A stretch of DNA of 64,000 nucleotides, taken from positions 1-64,000 of the forward strand of contig NZ_PNXY01000011.1 of the NCBI RefSeq assembly GCF_002879865.1, in the 5' to 3' direction. Under the pieces are notes generated by a model. The model ran no database searches and was not told where the DNA came from. It was given only the letters and a program-made list of their open reading frames with translations. The stretch is from Paraburkholderia rhynchosiae. GTDB taxonomy: Bacteria; Pseudomonadota; Gammaproteobacteria; Burkholderiales; Burkholderiaceae. The position numbers were made by a program, and so were the translations under genes. Shown one piece after another: positions 26,712-37,244 of the stretch (positions are counted from its first letter, which is position 1; each line of letters starts with the position of its first letter).

Positions 26712-27635
26712 TCAGGCTTCCAGTTCGGCGCGCGTTGGAATCGAGGGCTGCGCGCCGGCGCGCGTGACCGACAACGCGGCGGCGCTCTGCGCAAAGCGGA
26801 TCGCCGCATCGACGCTCGCGCCCTGCGCGAGTTGCGCTGCGAAACCGCCGATGAACGTATCGCCGGCCGCGGTCGTATCGACGGCCTTGACCTGCGGCGC
26901 GTCATACAGCGCGGGCGCCGCACCTTCGAGCGTGGCCTGCACGCCGCGCGGACCGAGCGTCACCAGCACGTTGCGCGCACCAGCTGCTTGCAGCACAGCG
27001 GCGGCCGTGGCCGCTTCCTCGGGCGAGCCGACCGGCAAGCCGGTCAACGTCGCGGCTTCGAGTTCGTTCGGAATCAGATAGTCGATGAGCGGCAGCCACT
27101 CGGCGGGCAGCGGGCCGGTGGCGGGCGCCGGATTCAGAATCACCGTTTTGCCGAGGCGCCGCGCGGCGCCAAGCGCCGCATGCACCGTGTCCGGCGGCGT
27201 TTCGAGCTGGCAGATCACGATGTCGGCGGCGGCGAGAACTGCTTCATGACGCGCAATGGTCTCGGGCGTGACTTCACCGTTGCTGCCTGCCACGATCACA
27301 ATCGCGTTCTGGCTCGCATCATCCACGATGATCAACGCGACGCCCGTGGCCTGCACGCCGGTTTCCACGGACGCGCAGTCGATGCCTTCGGCCTCGAGCC
27401 CGGCGCGCAACTGCGCGCCGTTCGCGTCCGCGCCGACGCAGCCGAGCATCGACACCTGCGCGCCGAGCCGGGCCGCGGCCACCGCCTGATTGCCGCCTTT
27501 GCCTCCGGCGACCTGCGCGAACGTGCGGCCGGCCAGCGTTTCGCCGGGATGCGGCAGACGCGGCGCGCGCGCCACCAGATCCATGTTCAGACTGCCGACC
27601 ACCGCCACGCGTGAGCGCGTTTCCTTGCTTGCCAC
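26712..27635 (-). CDS. rbsK: ribokinase
   Basis: 307 aa, PfkB family. VVGSLNMDLVARAPRLPHPG is the ribokinase N-terminus, followed by the PfkB signature 1 VAGGKGGNQAVAAARLG. Near the C-terminus, signature 2 is DTTAAGDTFIGGFAAQLAQG with the catalytic Asp. Phosphorylates D-ribose to ribose 5-phosphate with ATP in the cytosol. GTG start at 27635 with GGGAG upstream. Last gene of the rbs operon; no rbsD (pyranase) is seen in the window. Confidence 0.93.
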   Translation of the reverse strand: MASKETRSRVAVVGSLNMDLVARAPRLPHPGETLAGRTFAQVAGGKGGNQAVAAARLGAQVSMLGCVGADANGAQLRAGLEAEGIDCASVETGVQATGVALIIVDDASQNAIVIVAGSNGEVTPETIARHEAVLAAADIVICQLETPPDTVHAALGAARRLGKTVILNPAPATGPLPAEWLPLIDYLIPNELEAATLTGLPVGSPEEAATAAAVLQAAGARNVLVTLGPRGVQATLEGAAPALYDAPQVKAVDTTAAGDTFIGGFAAQLAQGASVDAAIRFAQSAAALSVTRAGAQPSIPTRAELEA

Positions 27636-27709
27636 TCGTTTCTCCCGTAGTGCTACATGTCACACTTGTTGGTACACCGTTCAGTCGAGTTCGAGCGCAG
27701 CGCCCCCGC

Positions 27710-28750
27710 TCACGCCGCCAGATTGCGTTTTCCCGCGCCGGCCCAGGTCGCGGTGGATTCGCGCACGATCAGCCGGGGCGAGATCACCCGCCGGCGGCCG
27801 GGGGGCCGCGCGCTCGCCGACGACTTGCCGGCGATGCGCTCGATCAGCGTCTGCGCGGCCATGTCGCCGAGCGCGCGAACCGACTGCCCGACCGTCGACA
27901 GCGCCGGATAGGTGAAGCGTCCCAGTTCGATGTCGTCGAAACCGATGATCGAGCAGTCGCGCGGCACGCTGATATTGCGCTCCGCGGCGGCGCGCAACGC
28001 GCCGATGCCCATCATGTCGTTGCAGGCAAAAATCGCCGACGGCTTGACCGTGTCGAACAGTTGCCCGGCGGCGCGATGCCCGCCCGTCCCGGAAAAATCG
28101 CTTTCGACGATCGCATCCGGCGGAATCTCGATGCCGCGCTCGGACATTGCGCGAATAAAGCCGTGCACCCGCATTGCGCTGACCGCCGTCTCGACGGGCC
28201 CGCTGATGCAGCCGATCCGCACATGCCCCAGTTCGAGCAGATGACGCGTGGCGAGATACGCGCCCTTCTCGTGATCGATCTGCACCAGATCCGCGTTCAC
28301 GCCTTCGATATTGCGATCGACAATCACAAGCGGCTCGCGCGCATCGGCGAGCGTCTGCGCGAGCACGGCGTCGTCGCCGGCGGACGCGACGATCAGTCCG
28401 TCGATCCGCTTTTCCTGCAGCACGCGCAGATAGTTGCGCTGCTTTGCGGGGTCGTCGTCGGAATTGCAAAAGAACACGCAGTAGCCGTTGCGCGCGCAAC
28501 CGTCCTCGATGCCGCGTGCGAGTTCCGCGAAGTACGGGTTGGTGCTGTTCGGCACCACGAGTCCGATGGTCGCGGTGGCACGTGCCTTCAGCGAACGGGC
28601 CACCGCCGAGGGCACATAGTGAAGCTGGCGAATGGCGTGCTCGACCTTCGCGCGCACATCAGCCGACACCGGCCGCGAGTTGTTCACCACGTGCGAAACC
28701 GTGGTGAAGGACACGCCTGCCACGGCCGCTACATCCTTGATCGTCGCCAT
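27710..28750 (-). CDS. rbsR: LacI-family repressor of the ribose operon
   Basis: 346 aa. HTH plus hinge: TIKDVAAVAGVSFTTVSHVV and NNSRPVSADVRAKVEHAIRQ, then LHYVPSAVARSLKARATATIG. The effector domain has VPNSTNPYFAELARGIED and CNDMMGIGALRAA. Position inside the rbs operon and a perfect LacI-type palindrome at the rbsB promoter (32877-32890) support RbsR. It presumably represses in the absence of ribose or a derivative. Confidence 0.88.
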   Translation of the reverse strand: MATIKDVAAVAGVSFTTVSHVVNNSRPVSADVRAKVEHAIRQLHYVPSAVARSLKARATATIGLVVPNSTNPYFAELARGIEDGCARNGYCVFFCNSDDDPAKQRNYLRVLQEKRIDGLIVASAGDDAVLAQTLADAREPLVIVDRNIEGVNADLVQIDHEKGAYLATRHLLELGHVRIGCISGPVETAVSAMRVHGFIRAMSERGIEIPPDAIVESDFSGTGGHRAAGQLFDTVKPSAIFACNDMMGIGALRAAAERNISVPRDCSIIGFDDIELGRFTYPALSTVGQSVRALGDMAAQTLIERIAGKSSASARPPGRRRVISPRLIVRESTATWAGAGKRNLAA

Positions 28751-28899
28751 AACCTGTTGCTCTCCCGCCTGTTTTTCCGCCGGTCATGCTGTGTGCCGAC
28801 CGTGGACATCCTCATCGAAGACAGACCGCACCCATGAATCCTTACGCTTTACCGCAAACCACGCTTTAACCGCCTTACACGCGCTAATCTGACGGCGTC

Positions 28900-29939
28900 T
28901 CAGGCACGCTTGCGGCGGCTGCGATACGTATCCAGCACCACGGCCACCACGATCACCGCGCCGGTGATCATGCGCTTGGTCGGCTCGTTCGCGCCGATCT
29001 GCGCGAGCCCGGCCGCCAGCACCGAAATGATCAACACCCCGAAAAAAGTACTGATGACCGAACCGCGCCCGCCCATCAGACTCGTGCCGCCGATCACCAC
29101 CGCCGCAATCACCTGCAGCTCGACGCCGACGCCTGCGTTCGGGTCGGCCGCCTCCAGACGCGAAATCTGGAATAGCGACGCGAGGCCCGCGAGCGCGCCC
29201 ATCAGCGCGAAGACGATCACCTTGTATGGCCGCGGATTGACGCCCGCGAGCCGCACGGCTTCCTCGTTGGTGCCGATGCCGACCAGATAGCGGCCGAACA
29301 CCGTGCGCGTCAACACGAGTTGCGCGATCACCATCACCGCCACGGCGATCAGGAAAGCCGGCGAAATGCCGACCGCGATGGGGTTCGACAGAAAATCGAA
29401 TGCGTCGCCGATATAAGCGGTGCGCGAATTCGTCATCTGATACGCAAGGCCGCGCGCCGCTTCCAACACGCCTAGCGACACGATGAACGACGGAATCCGC
29501 CAGCCGACCGTGACCGAGCCGGTGATCGTGCCGGTTAGCGCCGCCGCCGCGACGCCGAGCAGGGCCGACGGCAACGGGCCCCAACCCCACTTGAGCGCCG
29601 CCACGCTGACCACCGACGCCCCGAGCGCGAGCACCGAGCCGACCGACAGATCGATCCCGGCGATGATCAGCACAAACGTCATACCGACCGACATCACCAC
29701 CAGGTCGGGAATCTGATTGGCGATTGTGCTGAACGTGTCGTACGTCAGAAAATGTGAACTCAGCAGCGAGAACAGCACGATCATGCCCAGCAGCGCGCCG
29801 GCGAGTCCCAAGTAGTTCGAAAATCCAAGCCGTGTGCCGGCCGGTTTGCCGCTCGCGAGCGGCGCCGACGGATCGGGCGGCGGCGTCATCGCCGCTCCGC
29901 CCTGCTTCGCGCCCGAGCCTTCGCGCAACGATTGATCGG

Positions 29940-29943
<4 letters not shown>
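28900..29943 (-). CDS. rbsC: ribose ABC transporter permease
   Basis: 347 aa. After a polar N-terminal extension (about 35 residues) come about eight to ten helices with the CUT2 permease pattern, e.g. FSTIANQIPDLVVMSVGMTF, then IIAGIDLSVGSVLALGA, AVRLAGVNPRPYKVIVFALM and VIGGTSLMGGRGSVISTFFG. Forms the inner-membrane channel with RbsA. Its ATG overlaps the rbsA stop by 2 bp. Confidence 0.93.
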
Positions 29944-31535
<1,592 letters not shown>

Positions 31536-31750
31536 CGCGATCCTGTTTCGCGGCACCAGCGCGGCCTCGCTTGAGCGAATCGTACGAGCCCTTGCCGGTC
31601 GCCGCGTGGTCAATGCCGGCCCAATGCGCGGAGTGCGCAGGCCACGGCCGCGCAGCCCCCGCCGCGCAGCCACCGTCATGACGCTTACCTGGAATTAACG
31701 GCGGCCCGGCAGGTTTCTTGAGCGATTATTGAGCGTTCATTGAATAGTAG

Positions 31751-31835
31751 GCGCCGGTTCGCGCTTTTTGCGCCGGCGCTGCATTTGCGTTGGCATTTGC
31801 GCTTGCGGCGACGCCGGCGCGAACCCGCGCGCCGG
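31751..31835 (-). repeat. stem-loops between rbsB and rbsA
   Basis: Two GC-rich hairpins lie in the 327-bp gap after rbsB: CCGGCGCG (31814-31821) / CGCGCCGG (31828-31835), 28 bp past the rbsB stop, and GCGCCGG (31751-31757) / CCGGCGC (31773-31779). Such structures often protect the binding-protein mRNA or attenuate read-through so that the binding protein is made in excess. The remainder of 31536-31862 has no gene. Confidence 0.6.
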
Positions 31836-31862
31836 ACCAGCCGGCGACGGTCCGAGCGACGC

Positions 31863-32825
31863 TTACTTCGTCACCAGGTCGCACGGCGTTTCCACCACGC
31901 CCGACAACTGCGACTGCTTCTTGTGCTCGCTCAGGGCTTTCAACGCAGTGTCGATGCCGAACACGGCCTGCTTGGCGGCGTACTGGTCGGCAGTGGCGAG
32001 CACGCGGCCGTCCTTCAACATCGGCTTGATCGCGTTGATGTTGTCGTAACCGACCACCATCACCTTGCCCTGCTTGCCGGCCGCGCGCACCGCCGAAACC
32101 GCACCGATCGCCATGTTGTCATTGCCCGCGAGCAACGCCTTCAGGTTCGGGTACTCGTTGAGCATGGCCGAGGCCACCGCGTTGCCCTTGTCGATTTCCC
32201 ATTCGCCCGACTGCACCGAGACGACCTTCGCGCCGACGGCCTGCATGGCGTCCTTGAAGCCCGCGGTGCGTTGCTGCGCGTTCGTCGTGGTCGATACGCC
32301 CTCGAGAATCCCGACCTCGTCGCCCGCCTTCAGCTTCTTCGCGAGGTAATCGCCGACCTTCTGCGCGCCCTTGCGGTTATCCGGCCCGACGAACGGCACG
32401 TTCAGGTCCTTCGACTTGAGCACGTCCGGGTCGAGCCGGTTGTCGATATTCACGACGATGATGCCCGCGTCCACCGCCTTCTTGACGACCGGCACGAGCG
32501 CCTTCGAATCAGCCGGAGCCAGCACGATGGCGTCGACCTTCGAGACGATCATCTGTTCGACGATGCGAATCTGGTTCGCCGTATCGGTCTCGTCCTTGAT
32601 GCCGTTCGTGATCAGATCGAACTGCGACGGGTTGTGCTTCTGATAGTCCTTCGCGCCGGTTTCCATCGTGAGGAAAAACTCGTTGGCGAGCGACTTCATC
32701 ACCAGCGCGACCTTTGGCTTATGGGCGGGCGCGGTTTGAGCGTAGGCGGCGGAAAACGGCAAGGCGGCGCTAGCGGTGGCGAGGATTGCGGCCGTCACGA
32801 TGTGGCGGCGAATGCGATTGCTCAT
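31863..32825 (-). CDS. rbsB: ribose ABC transporter substrate-binding protein
   Basis: 320 aa. Signal peptide MSNRIRRHIVTAAILATASA then ALPFSAAYAQ with cleavage after AYA. Mature protein of the periplasmic-binding type I fold: KVALVMKSLANEFFLTMETG, VDAIVLAPADSKALVPVV and LLAGNDNMAIGAVSAVRAAG. ATG 32825 is fixed by GGAGA 6 nt upstream. First gene of the minus-strand operon rbsB-rbsA-rbsC-rbsR-rbsK, with an operator overlapping its promoter. Confidence 0.92.
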   Translation of the reverse strand: MSNRIRRHIVTAAILATASAALPFSAAYAQTAPAHKPKVALVMKSLANEFFLTMETGAKDYQKHNPSQFDLITNGIKDETDTANQIRIVEQMIVSKVDAIVLAPADSKALVPVVKKAVDAGIIVVNIDNRLDPDVLKSKDLNVPFVGPDNRKGAQKVGDYLAKKLKAGDEVGILEGVSTTTNAQQRTAGFKDAMQAVGAKVVSVQSGEWEIDKGNAVASAMLNEYPNLKALLAGNDNMAIGAVSAVRAAGKQGKVMVVGYDNINAIKPMLKDGRVLATADQYAAKQAVFGIDTALKALSEHKKQSQLSGVVETPCDLVTK

Positions 32826-32876
32826 GCATATCTCCAAAGTTTGTCGGGCTCAGGTCGAGCCGTATTTTTAGTTACG

Positions 32877-32926
32877 CGCAAACGTTTGCGGGACTCATTC
32901 TCGGCGTAGTTCAACCAATTTGTCAA
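32877..32926 (-). promoter_or_regulatory. rbs promoter with LacI/RbsR operator
   Basis: TTGACA (-35, 32926-32921), 18-bp spacer, GAGAAT (-10, 32902-32897). The perfect 14-bp palindrome CGCAAACGTTTGCG (32877-32890) begins 6 bp past the -10 and would cover the transcription start. The central CG and AAACGTTT core match LacI-family sites, so RbsR repression is the natural reading. The remainder of 32927-33182 shows no gene. Confidence 0.8.
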
Positions 32927-33182
32927 CGATCCGCGGTGTTGCAGTGCACCGGCGCGCACAAAGTGCGGCCGTGCCGCGCGCTGAATGCGGCCGGTCGGCA
33001 GATCGCCCCGAAAACAACACCGGGCGGTCGCGTCGGTTGCAACGTATGGCAACGGGTCCTCGCTGGGTCTATGCGTAGCGGATTCGCCGCTGGCCGCAAT
33101 CTCAGTGGCCAGCGGGCCGCCTATGCTGAGCTTTTATCGCACCGCGCGCAACCGTGACCAGGCGGGGAATGTGGACCGGCGA

Positions 33183-34160
33183 TCAGAGCCAGCCGGCCTT
33201 GCGGAAGCGCCAGTAGAGTACGAGATCGACGCTCAGCATGATGGCGAGGCACAGCGGATAGCCGTAGCGGAAATGCAGTTCCGGAATGTTCTGAAAATTC
33301 ATCCCATAGATGCCGGCGATCATCGTCGGCACCGCGAACAGTGCCGCGAACGAGCCCAGGCGTTTTGTCACTTCGTTTTCAGCCAGCGAGATCATGCCGA
33401 GGTTCACCTGCACTGCGGTGACGACCATTTCGCGTCGGCCGTCGATGATGCGTACGATCCGCTCCAGGTGATCGTAAACATCCCGAAAGTAAGCTTGCAT
33501 GCCTTCGCAGACACTCGGAATACGGCCGCCCGTAAGCTTGCTGATCGCCTCCTGCAACGGTGCTATGTGGTGCTGAAGAATCACAAGGCGCCGCTTTAAC
33601 GAGTACAAATCCTGGATGATCGCGCGCGACGCGGCGGAATTGTTGCGCTCGAAAATGCGGTCTTCGATGGCTTCGATTTCCGTGTTCATCGCTTCGATGA
33701 TCGGGAAATAGCGATCGACGATGTCGTCCGCGAGCGCGTACAGCACGAACGCCGCGCCAGCCTTCAGCAACTGCGGCTCGCGCTCGCAGCGCGCCCGCAC
33801 GTTCTGAAAACCGGCGCGCGTGCCGCGCCGCACCGACAGTACATAGTTCGCTCCGACGAATACGTCCACTTCGCCGATCATCAACTCGCAGTCCTCGTCC
33901 ATTTCGACCGTGTGCATCACGGCGAAGAGCGACTCGCCGTATTCCTCGATCTTCGGACGCTGATGGCCGTTCTGTGCGTCTTCGATCGCAAGGTCGTGGA
34001 GGCCGAACTCGTGCTTCATCACCGCGAGTTCGCCGGGCCCCGGGTCTTTCAGCGCGACCCACACGAAGCACTCGGGGCGCGCCACGTAGTCGCTGATGCT
34101 ATCGATGTCGATATCTGCCAGCTTCCGGCCGTCCTGATAGGCGGCGCAATTGATCAGCAT
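33183..34160 (-). CDS. corA: CorA-type magnesium/cobalt transporter
   Basis: 325 aa. Cytoplasmic N-terminal domain (EDAQNGHQRPKIEEYGESLF is characteristic) and coiled regions, then two C-terminal helices. The signature YGMNF (residues 285-289) ends TM1, followed by a short loop with QNIPELHFRYGYP in place of the MPE(L) motif and TM2 to WRFRKAGWL. Pentameric inner-membrane Mg2+ channel. Monocistronic, with a 300-bp featureless gap upstream (34161-34461). Confidence 0.9.
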   Translation of the reverse strand: MLINCAAYQDGRKLADIDIDSISDYVARPECFVWVALKDPGPGELAVMKHEFGLHDLAIEDAQNGHQRPKIEEYGESLFAVMHTVEMDEDCELMIGEVDVFVGANYVLSVRRGTRAGFQNVRARCEREPQLLKAGAAFVLYALADDIVDRYFPIIEAMNTEIEAIEDRIFERNNSAASRAIIQDLYSLKRRLVILQHHIAPLQEAISKLTGGRIPSVCEGMQAYFRDVYDHLERIVRIIDGRREMVVTAVQVNLGMISLAENEVTKRLGSFAALFAVPTMIAGIYGMNFQNIPELHFRYGYPLCLAIMLSVDLVLYWRFRKAGWL

Positions 34161-34461
34161 GTTGATTACCCTGAAAGCGGAATAGAACGGGCCGCATCGC
34201 GATGCGTATGCGACGCCTGGTCTGCATGAATGGATATGCGATAGCCGCCATGTTAAGGGCTGGCGGCGGGTCTCATGTATCCATTTGTTAAACGCCCGCG
34301 TATGCCGGCGTATCGGCGTGCGGGTTCTCCCTTTGGCCGGATGCTTTTCATGATGCCCGGCGATGGTTTGTCATCCTCATTGCGAGGCTTTCATGCCGCC
34401 CTTGCGTGCCACCGCGTTCTTCTTCATCATCGTCGCAAGGAGCGACACCAAGGAGACTGTC

Positions 34462-34602
34462 ATGCGGTATTTCAGCTGGATTCCCCGCATTGGCGCGGCG
34501 TTGGGCTTTGGCATCGTCAACGCGATGTGGCTCGACCCCAACGGCAAGTTCGCGCGCGACCCGCAACGCGCGGCGGCCCAAGTTGAGGATGCGTCTTCGT
34601 GA
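34462..34602 (+). CDS. very small protein (46 aa) coupled to a P-loop ATPase
   Basis: Starts MRYFSWIPRIGAALGFGIVN, with one weakly hydrophobic segment and an arginine/alanine tail ending QVEDASS. AGGAG is 6 nt before the ATG. Its TGA overlaps the GTG start of the next gene (GTGA), a translational-coupling arrangement. Unknown function; I do not recognise a family. Confidence 0.55.
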   Translation: MRYFSWIPRIGAALGFGIVNAMWLDPNGKFARDPQRAAAQVEDASS

Positions 34603-35219
34603 ACCGTCTGGTTTTTATTTGCGGTCACGCGGGCACCGGCAAGACGACGCTCGCAAAGAAACTGATCGGCCCGCTGATGAAAGCGGCGGCCGCGCCCTTC
34701 TGCCTGCTCGACAAGGACACGCTCTACGGCGGCTACAGCGCCGCTGCAATGGGCATGCTGACAGGCGATCCAAACGACCGCGACAGCCCGCTCTTTTTGC
34801 AACATCTGCGCGAGCCGGAGTATCGCGGCCTGCTCGACACCGCGCGCGACAACCTCCAACTCGGCGTCAGCGCGCTGGTGGTCGGGCCGCTCTCGCGTGA
34901 AGTCCGCGAGCGACGATTGTTCGATCGCACGTGGCTCGGTATCGGCGAGGACGTTACCCTGCGGGTGGTGTGGGTTCATGTGTCGGAAGAGACCGCGCAT
35001 CAGCGGATCGTGGCGCGCGCCAATCCGAACGACGCCTACAAACTTGCCCATTGGGACGAGTACCGGCAACGACGCTTCCTGCCGAGTGGCGACCTGTGCG
35101 ACGATTTGCTGATGTTCGACAACACGGCGCCGACTGCGGCGGATCATGACGCACTGCTAGCGCGCATTGTCGGCGAGCCGCGGGCGGCCTCCGCGATGTT
35201 GGCACCGCTGCCTGTCTAG
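34599..35219 (+). CDS. AAA_33-type P-loop ATPase/kinase
   Basis: 206 aa. Walker A GHAGTGKTT at residues 9-17, then LLDKDTLYGGYSAAAMGML and WVHVSEETAHQRIVARANPN, similar to the lid of small kinases acting on nucleosides, sugars or antibiotics. DLLMFDNT is a C-terminal beta strand. Substrate unknown. Start GTG at 34599 overlaps the stop of the 46-aa gene; terminator at 35264-35287. Confidence 0.75.
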   Translation: MNRLVFICGHAGTGKTTLAKKLIGPLMKAAAAPFCLLDKDTLYGGYSAAAMGMLTGDPNDRDSPLFLQHLREPEYRGLLDTARDNLQLGVSALVVGPLSREVRERRLFDRTWLGIGEDVTLRVVWVHVSEETAHQRIVARANPNDAYKLAHWDEYRQRRFLPSGDLCDDLLMFDNTAPTAADHDALLARIVGEPRAASAMLAPLPV

Positions 35220-35263
35220 CGGCGACGCCTCAAGGACCAACCAGGCAAACTGAACCAACGAAG

Positions 35264-35287
35264 AAACGCCCCGCATGCGGGGCGTTT
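35264..35287. terminator. bidirectional terminator
   Basis: AAACGCCCCGC pairs with GCGGGGCGTTT around a 2-nt centre, with T-rich sequence on the + side and A-rich on the other, between convergent genes ending at 35219 and 35310. Confidence 0.85.
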
Positions 35288-35309
35288 TCGCTTCCATCAA
35301 CCAGGCTTG

Positions 35310-36416
35310 TCAGACCGTCGCCACGTTCTGCAGCGACTCCAGCGTCTGCCCTTCATACAACTGGCCGAAGCGGTTGCCGAGGAAATCGCGCAGCGACACC
35401 TGCTCCTGACGCACGAAGCCGCGTTGCGGCAGCTTCTGCTCGCGGAACAGATCCAGCACCGCGCACATCGCGCCCGCCGTCGTGATCTGGATCGCGCTCA
35501 TCGGCACGCCGCAGACTGTCTTCGCGAAGATCTTGCGGGTGAACACTTCCTGCACCAGTTGACCGTCGCGCATGCCGCTCACGGTGATGAACACGAGCAC
35601 CACATCCTGCGCGGTCGAAGGGACCGAACGGCGCATGATGCTCTTCAGCGTGTCGCGGTCGCTCGAAAGACGCAGGTCTTCGAGCAGGAACTGCATCAGA
35701 TTGCGGTGCCCCGGATAGCGCACCGACTTGTAATCGAGCGATTCGACGCGGCCCGACAACGTTTCGCATAGCGTGCCCAAGCCGCCGGATGTGTTGAAGG
35801 CTTCGTATTCGATACCGTCGAGCGAAAAATGTTCGAGGCCTTCGAGCGGCTGCACCCACTGCGTGCGGCTGTCGCGGATCGCTTCGCAAGGCTGGCAGTA
35901 TTCGTTGATGAGGCCCTCGACGCTCCACGTCAGGTTGTACTTCAGCGCATTGGTCGGGAACTCGGGCAGCGCGCCCACGCGCATTTTGACGTCGCGGATT
36001 TCGGTGAAGCGGTTCGCCAGCTCGTGCGCGGCAATGCCGATGAAACCGGGTGCAAGACCGCACTGCGGCATGAACGCGTGATCGGCGTCGTCGGCGATTG
36101 CGCGGATCGCATGAGTGGCGCGCACGTCCTCGGTCAGGTCGAAGTAATGCACGCCCGCACCCTTGGCGGCGGCCGCCACGTTCACCGCCAGGTAATACGG
36201 CAGCGCGTTGACGAGCGCGTCAAAGCCTTGCACCGCGGCGCGCAGCGCGGCGGCATCGGCGGAATCCACACGGCGGGTCGAGATGCCCTGCGCCGCGAGC
36301 TTGTCGAGCGCGTGCTGATCGCGGTCAAACGCAACGACGTCGTAGTCGCCGGTTTCGCGCAGCATATGAGCGATGGTGTGACCGATCAAACCTGCACCAA
36401 CGATGGCTACTTTCAT
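35310..36416 (-). CDS. saccharopine dehydrogenase-family oxidoreductase
   Basis: 368 aa. N-terminal Rossmann MKVAIVGAGLIGHTIAHMLR, DYDVVAFDRDQHALDKLA, then the family segments HYFDLTEDVRATHAI, MPQCGLAPGFIGIAAHELAN and TWSVEGLINEYCQPC. NAD(P)-dependent; lysine- or related amino-acid metabolism is typical of the family, and the Lrp/AsnC regulator just upstream on the same strand is consistent with amino-acid control. Ribosome site GAGGAGAAGAAC. Its leader carries a 9-bp hairpin (36454-36488). Confidence 0.82.
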   Translation of the reverse strand: MKVAIVGAGLIGHTIAHMLRETGDYDVVAFDRDQHALDKLAAQGISTRRVDSADAAALRAAVQGFDALVNALPYYLAVNVAAAAKGAGVHYFDLTEDVRATHAIRAIADDADHAFMPQCGLAPGFIGIAAHELANRFTEIRDVKMRVGALPEFPTNALKYNLTWSVEGLINEYCQPCEAIRDSRTQWVQPLEGLEHFSLDGIEYEAFNTSGGLGTLCETLSGRVESLDYKSVRYPGHRNLMQFLLEDLRLSSDRDTLKSIMRRSVPSTAQDVVLVFITVSGMRDGQLVQEVFTRKIFAKTVCGVPMSAIQITTAGAMCAVLDLFREQKLPQRGFVRQEQVSLRDFLGNRFGQLYEGQTLESLQNVATV

Positions 36417-36453
36417 GTTCTTCTCCTCGACCAGAGTCGGCGCTTGAGCTGTC

Positions 36454-36488
36454 GACTGGAGTTCGCGCTTTAGCGAGCTACTCCAGTC
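36454..36488 (-). promoter_or_regulatory. stem-loop in the leader of the saccharopine dehydrogenase-like gene
   Basis: GACTGGAGT (36454-36462) is complementary to ACTCCAGTC (36480-36488); the interior tcgc..gcga can pair as well. On the transcribed strand it ends 37 nt before the ATG. Confidence 0.5.
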
Positions 36489-36610
36489 CCATGCAAAGCA
36501 CTTGCTCCGGTCTTATTCTGTCTGCTGTCTCAAGTTGAATTGCGCCGCGATGAAGCGCGGCGCCCGGCGGGCTGAACCCTTGAGTCACAGTGTAGAGAGA
36601 AGCCAAAACA

Positions 36611-36697
36611 GTTCATACGCGCAAAATGCTGCGCAATGACGACGGGTTTCGACATATCGACGAACGCTATGAACAAAACGTCGAAAACGCGTTCATA
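36611..36697. promoter_or_regulatory. repeated GTTCATA/TATGAAC half-sites
   Basis: GTTCATA (36611-36617), TATGAAC (36668-36674) and GTTCATA (36691-36697) lie between the AsnC-type regulator gene and its downstream target. The last two form an inverted pair with 16-bp spacing. Candidate regulator sites; the remainder of 36417-36720 has no gene. Confidence 0.4.
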
Positions 36698-36720
36698 ACG
36701 GCGTCAACGCCGGCCGCCTT

Positions 36721-37179
36721 TCACACCATGCCGCGGTCGATCTTGCGCGCGAGAATGATCGAGGTCGTGGTCCGCTCCACGCCTTCCATTCCGCCGATCT
36801 GATCGAGCAGATCGTTCAGACGATCCGGCGAATCCGCGCGCAGCCACGCCACGTAATCGAACTCGCCGCTCACCGCGCACAGCAGTTGAACCTCGGGCAT
36901 CTTGCCGAGGCGCTTCTGCACGGCCGGCCCATGCTTCGGCGCGATGATGATGCCGACATACGCATAGATGCTGGAATCGAGCACGTCCTGGCCGAGCCGC
37001 ACGCTGTAGCCCGCTATCACGTTGCTGCGCTCCAGCCGCGCGATTCTCGCGATCACGGTGGTGCGCGCCACGTCGAGCTGGCGCGCGAGATTAGCGACAC
37101 TTTCGCGGGCGTTCGCCTGAAGCAGCGCCACGAGGTTGCGGTCGAGGTCGTCGAGTTGGTCGAGGCGCGGAGGTCTCAT
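36721..37179 (-). CDS. Lrp/AsnC-family transcriptional regulator
   Basis: 152 aa, typical length. HTH: LDDLDRNLVALLQANARESV and ARQLDVARTTVIARIARLER. C-terminal RAM domain: VQLLCAVSGEFDYVAWLRAD and EGVERTTTSIILARKI. It likely senses an amino acid and controls the adjacent saccharopine dehydrogenase-like gene 304 bp downstream. Confidence 0.9.
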   Translation of the reverse strand: MRPPRLDQLDDLDRNLVALLQANARESVANLARQLDVARTTVIARIARLERSNVIAGYSVRLGQDVLDSSIYAYVGIIIAPKHGPAVQKRLGKMPEVQLLCAVSGEFDYVAWLRADSPDRLNDLLDQIGGMEGVERTTTSIILARKIDRGMV

Positions 37180-37244
37180 CGAAGGAGAAAAAGTGGTCGC
37201 AATGGAGCGGATTATCGCGCGTCTTCAGTGTCCGGCGGCGGCGC

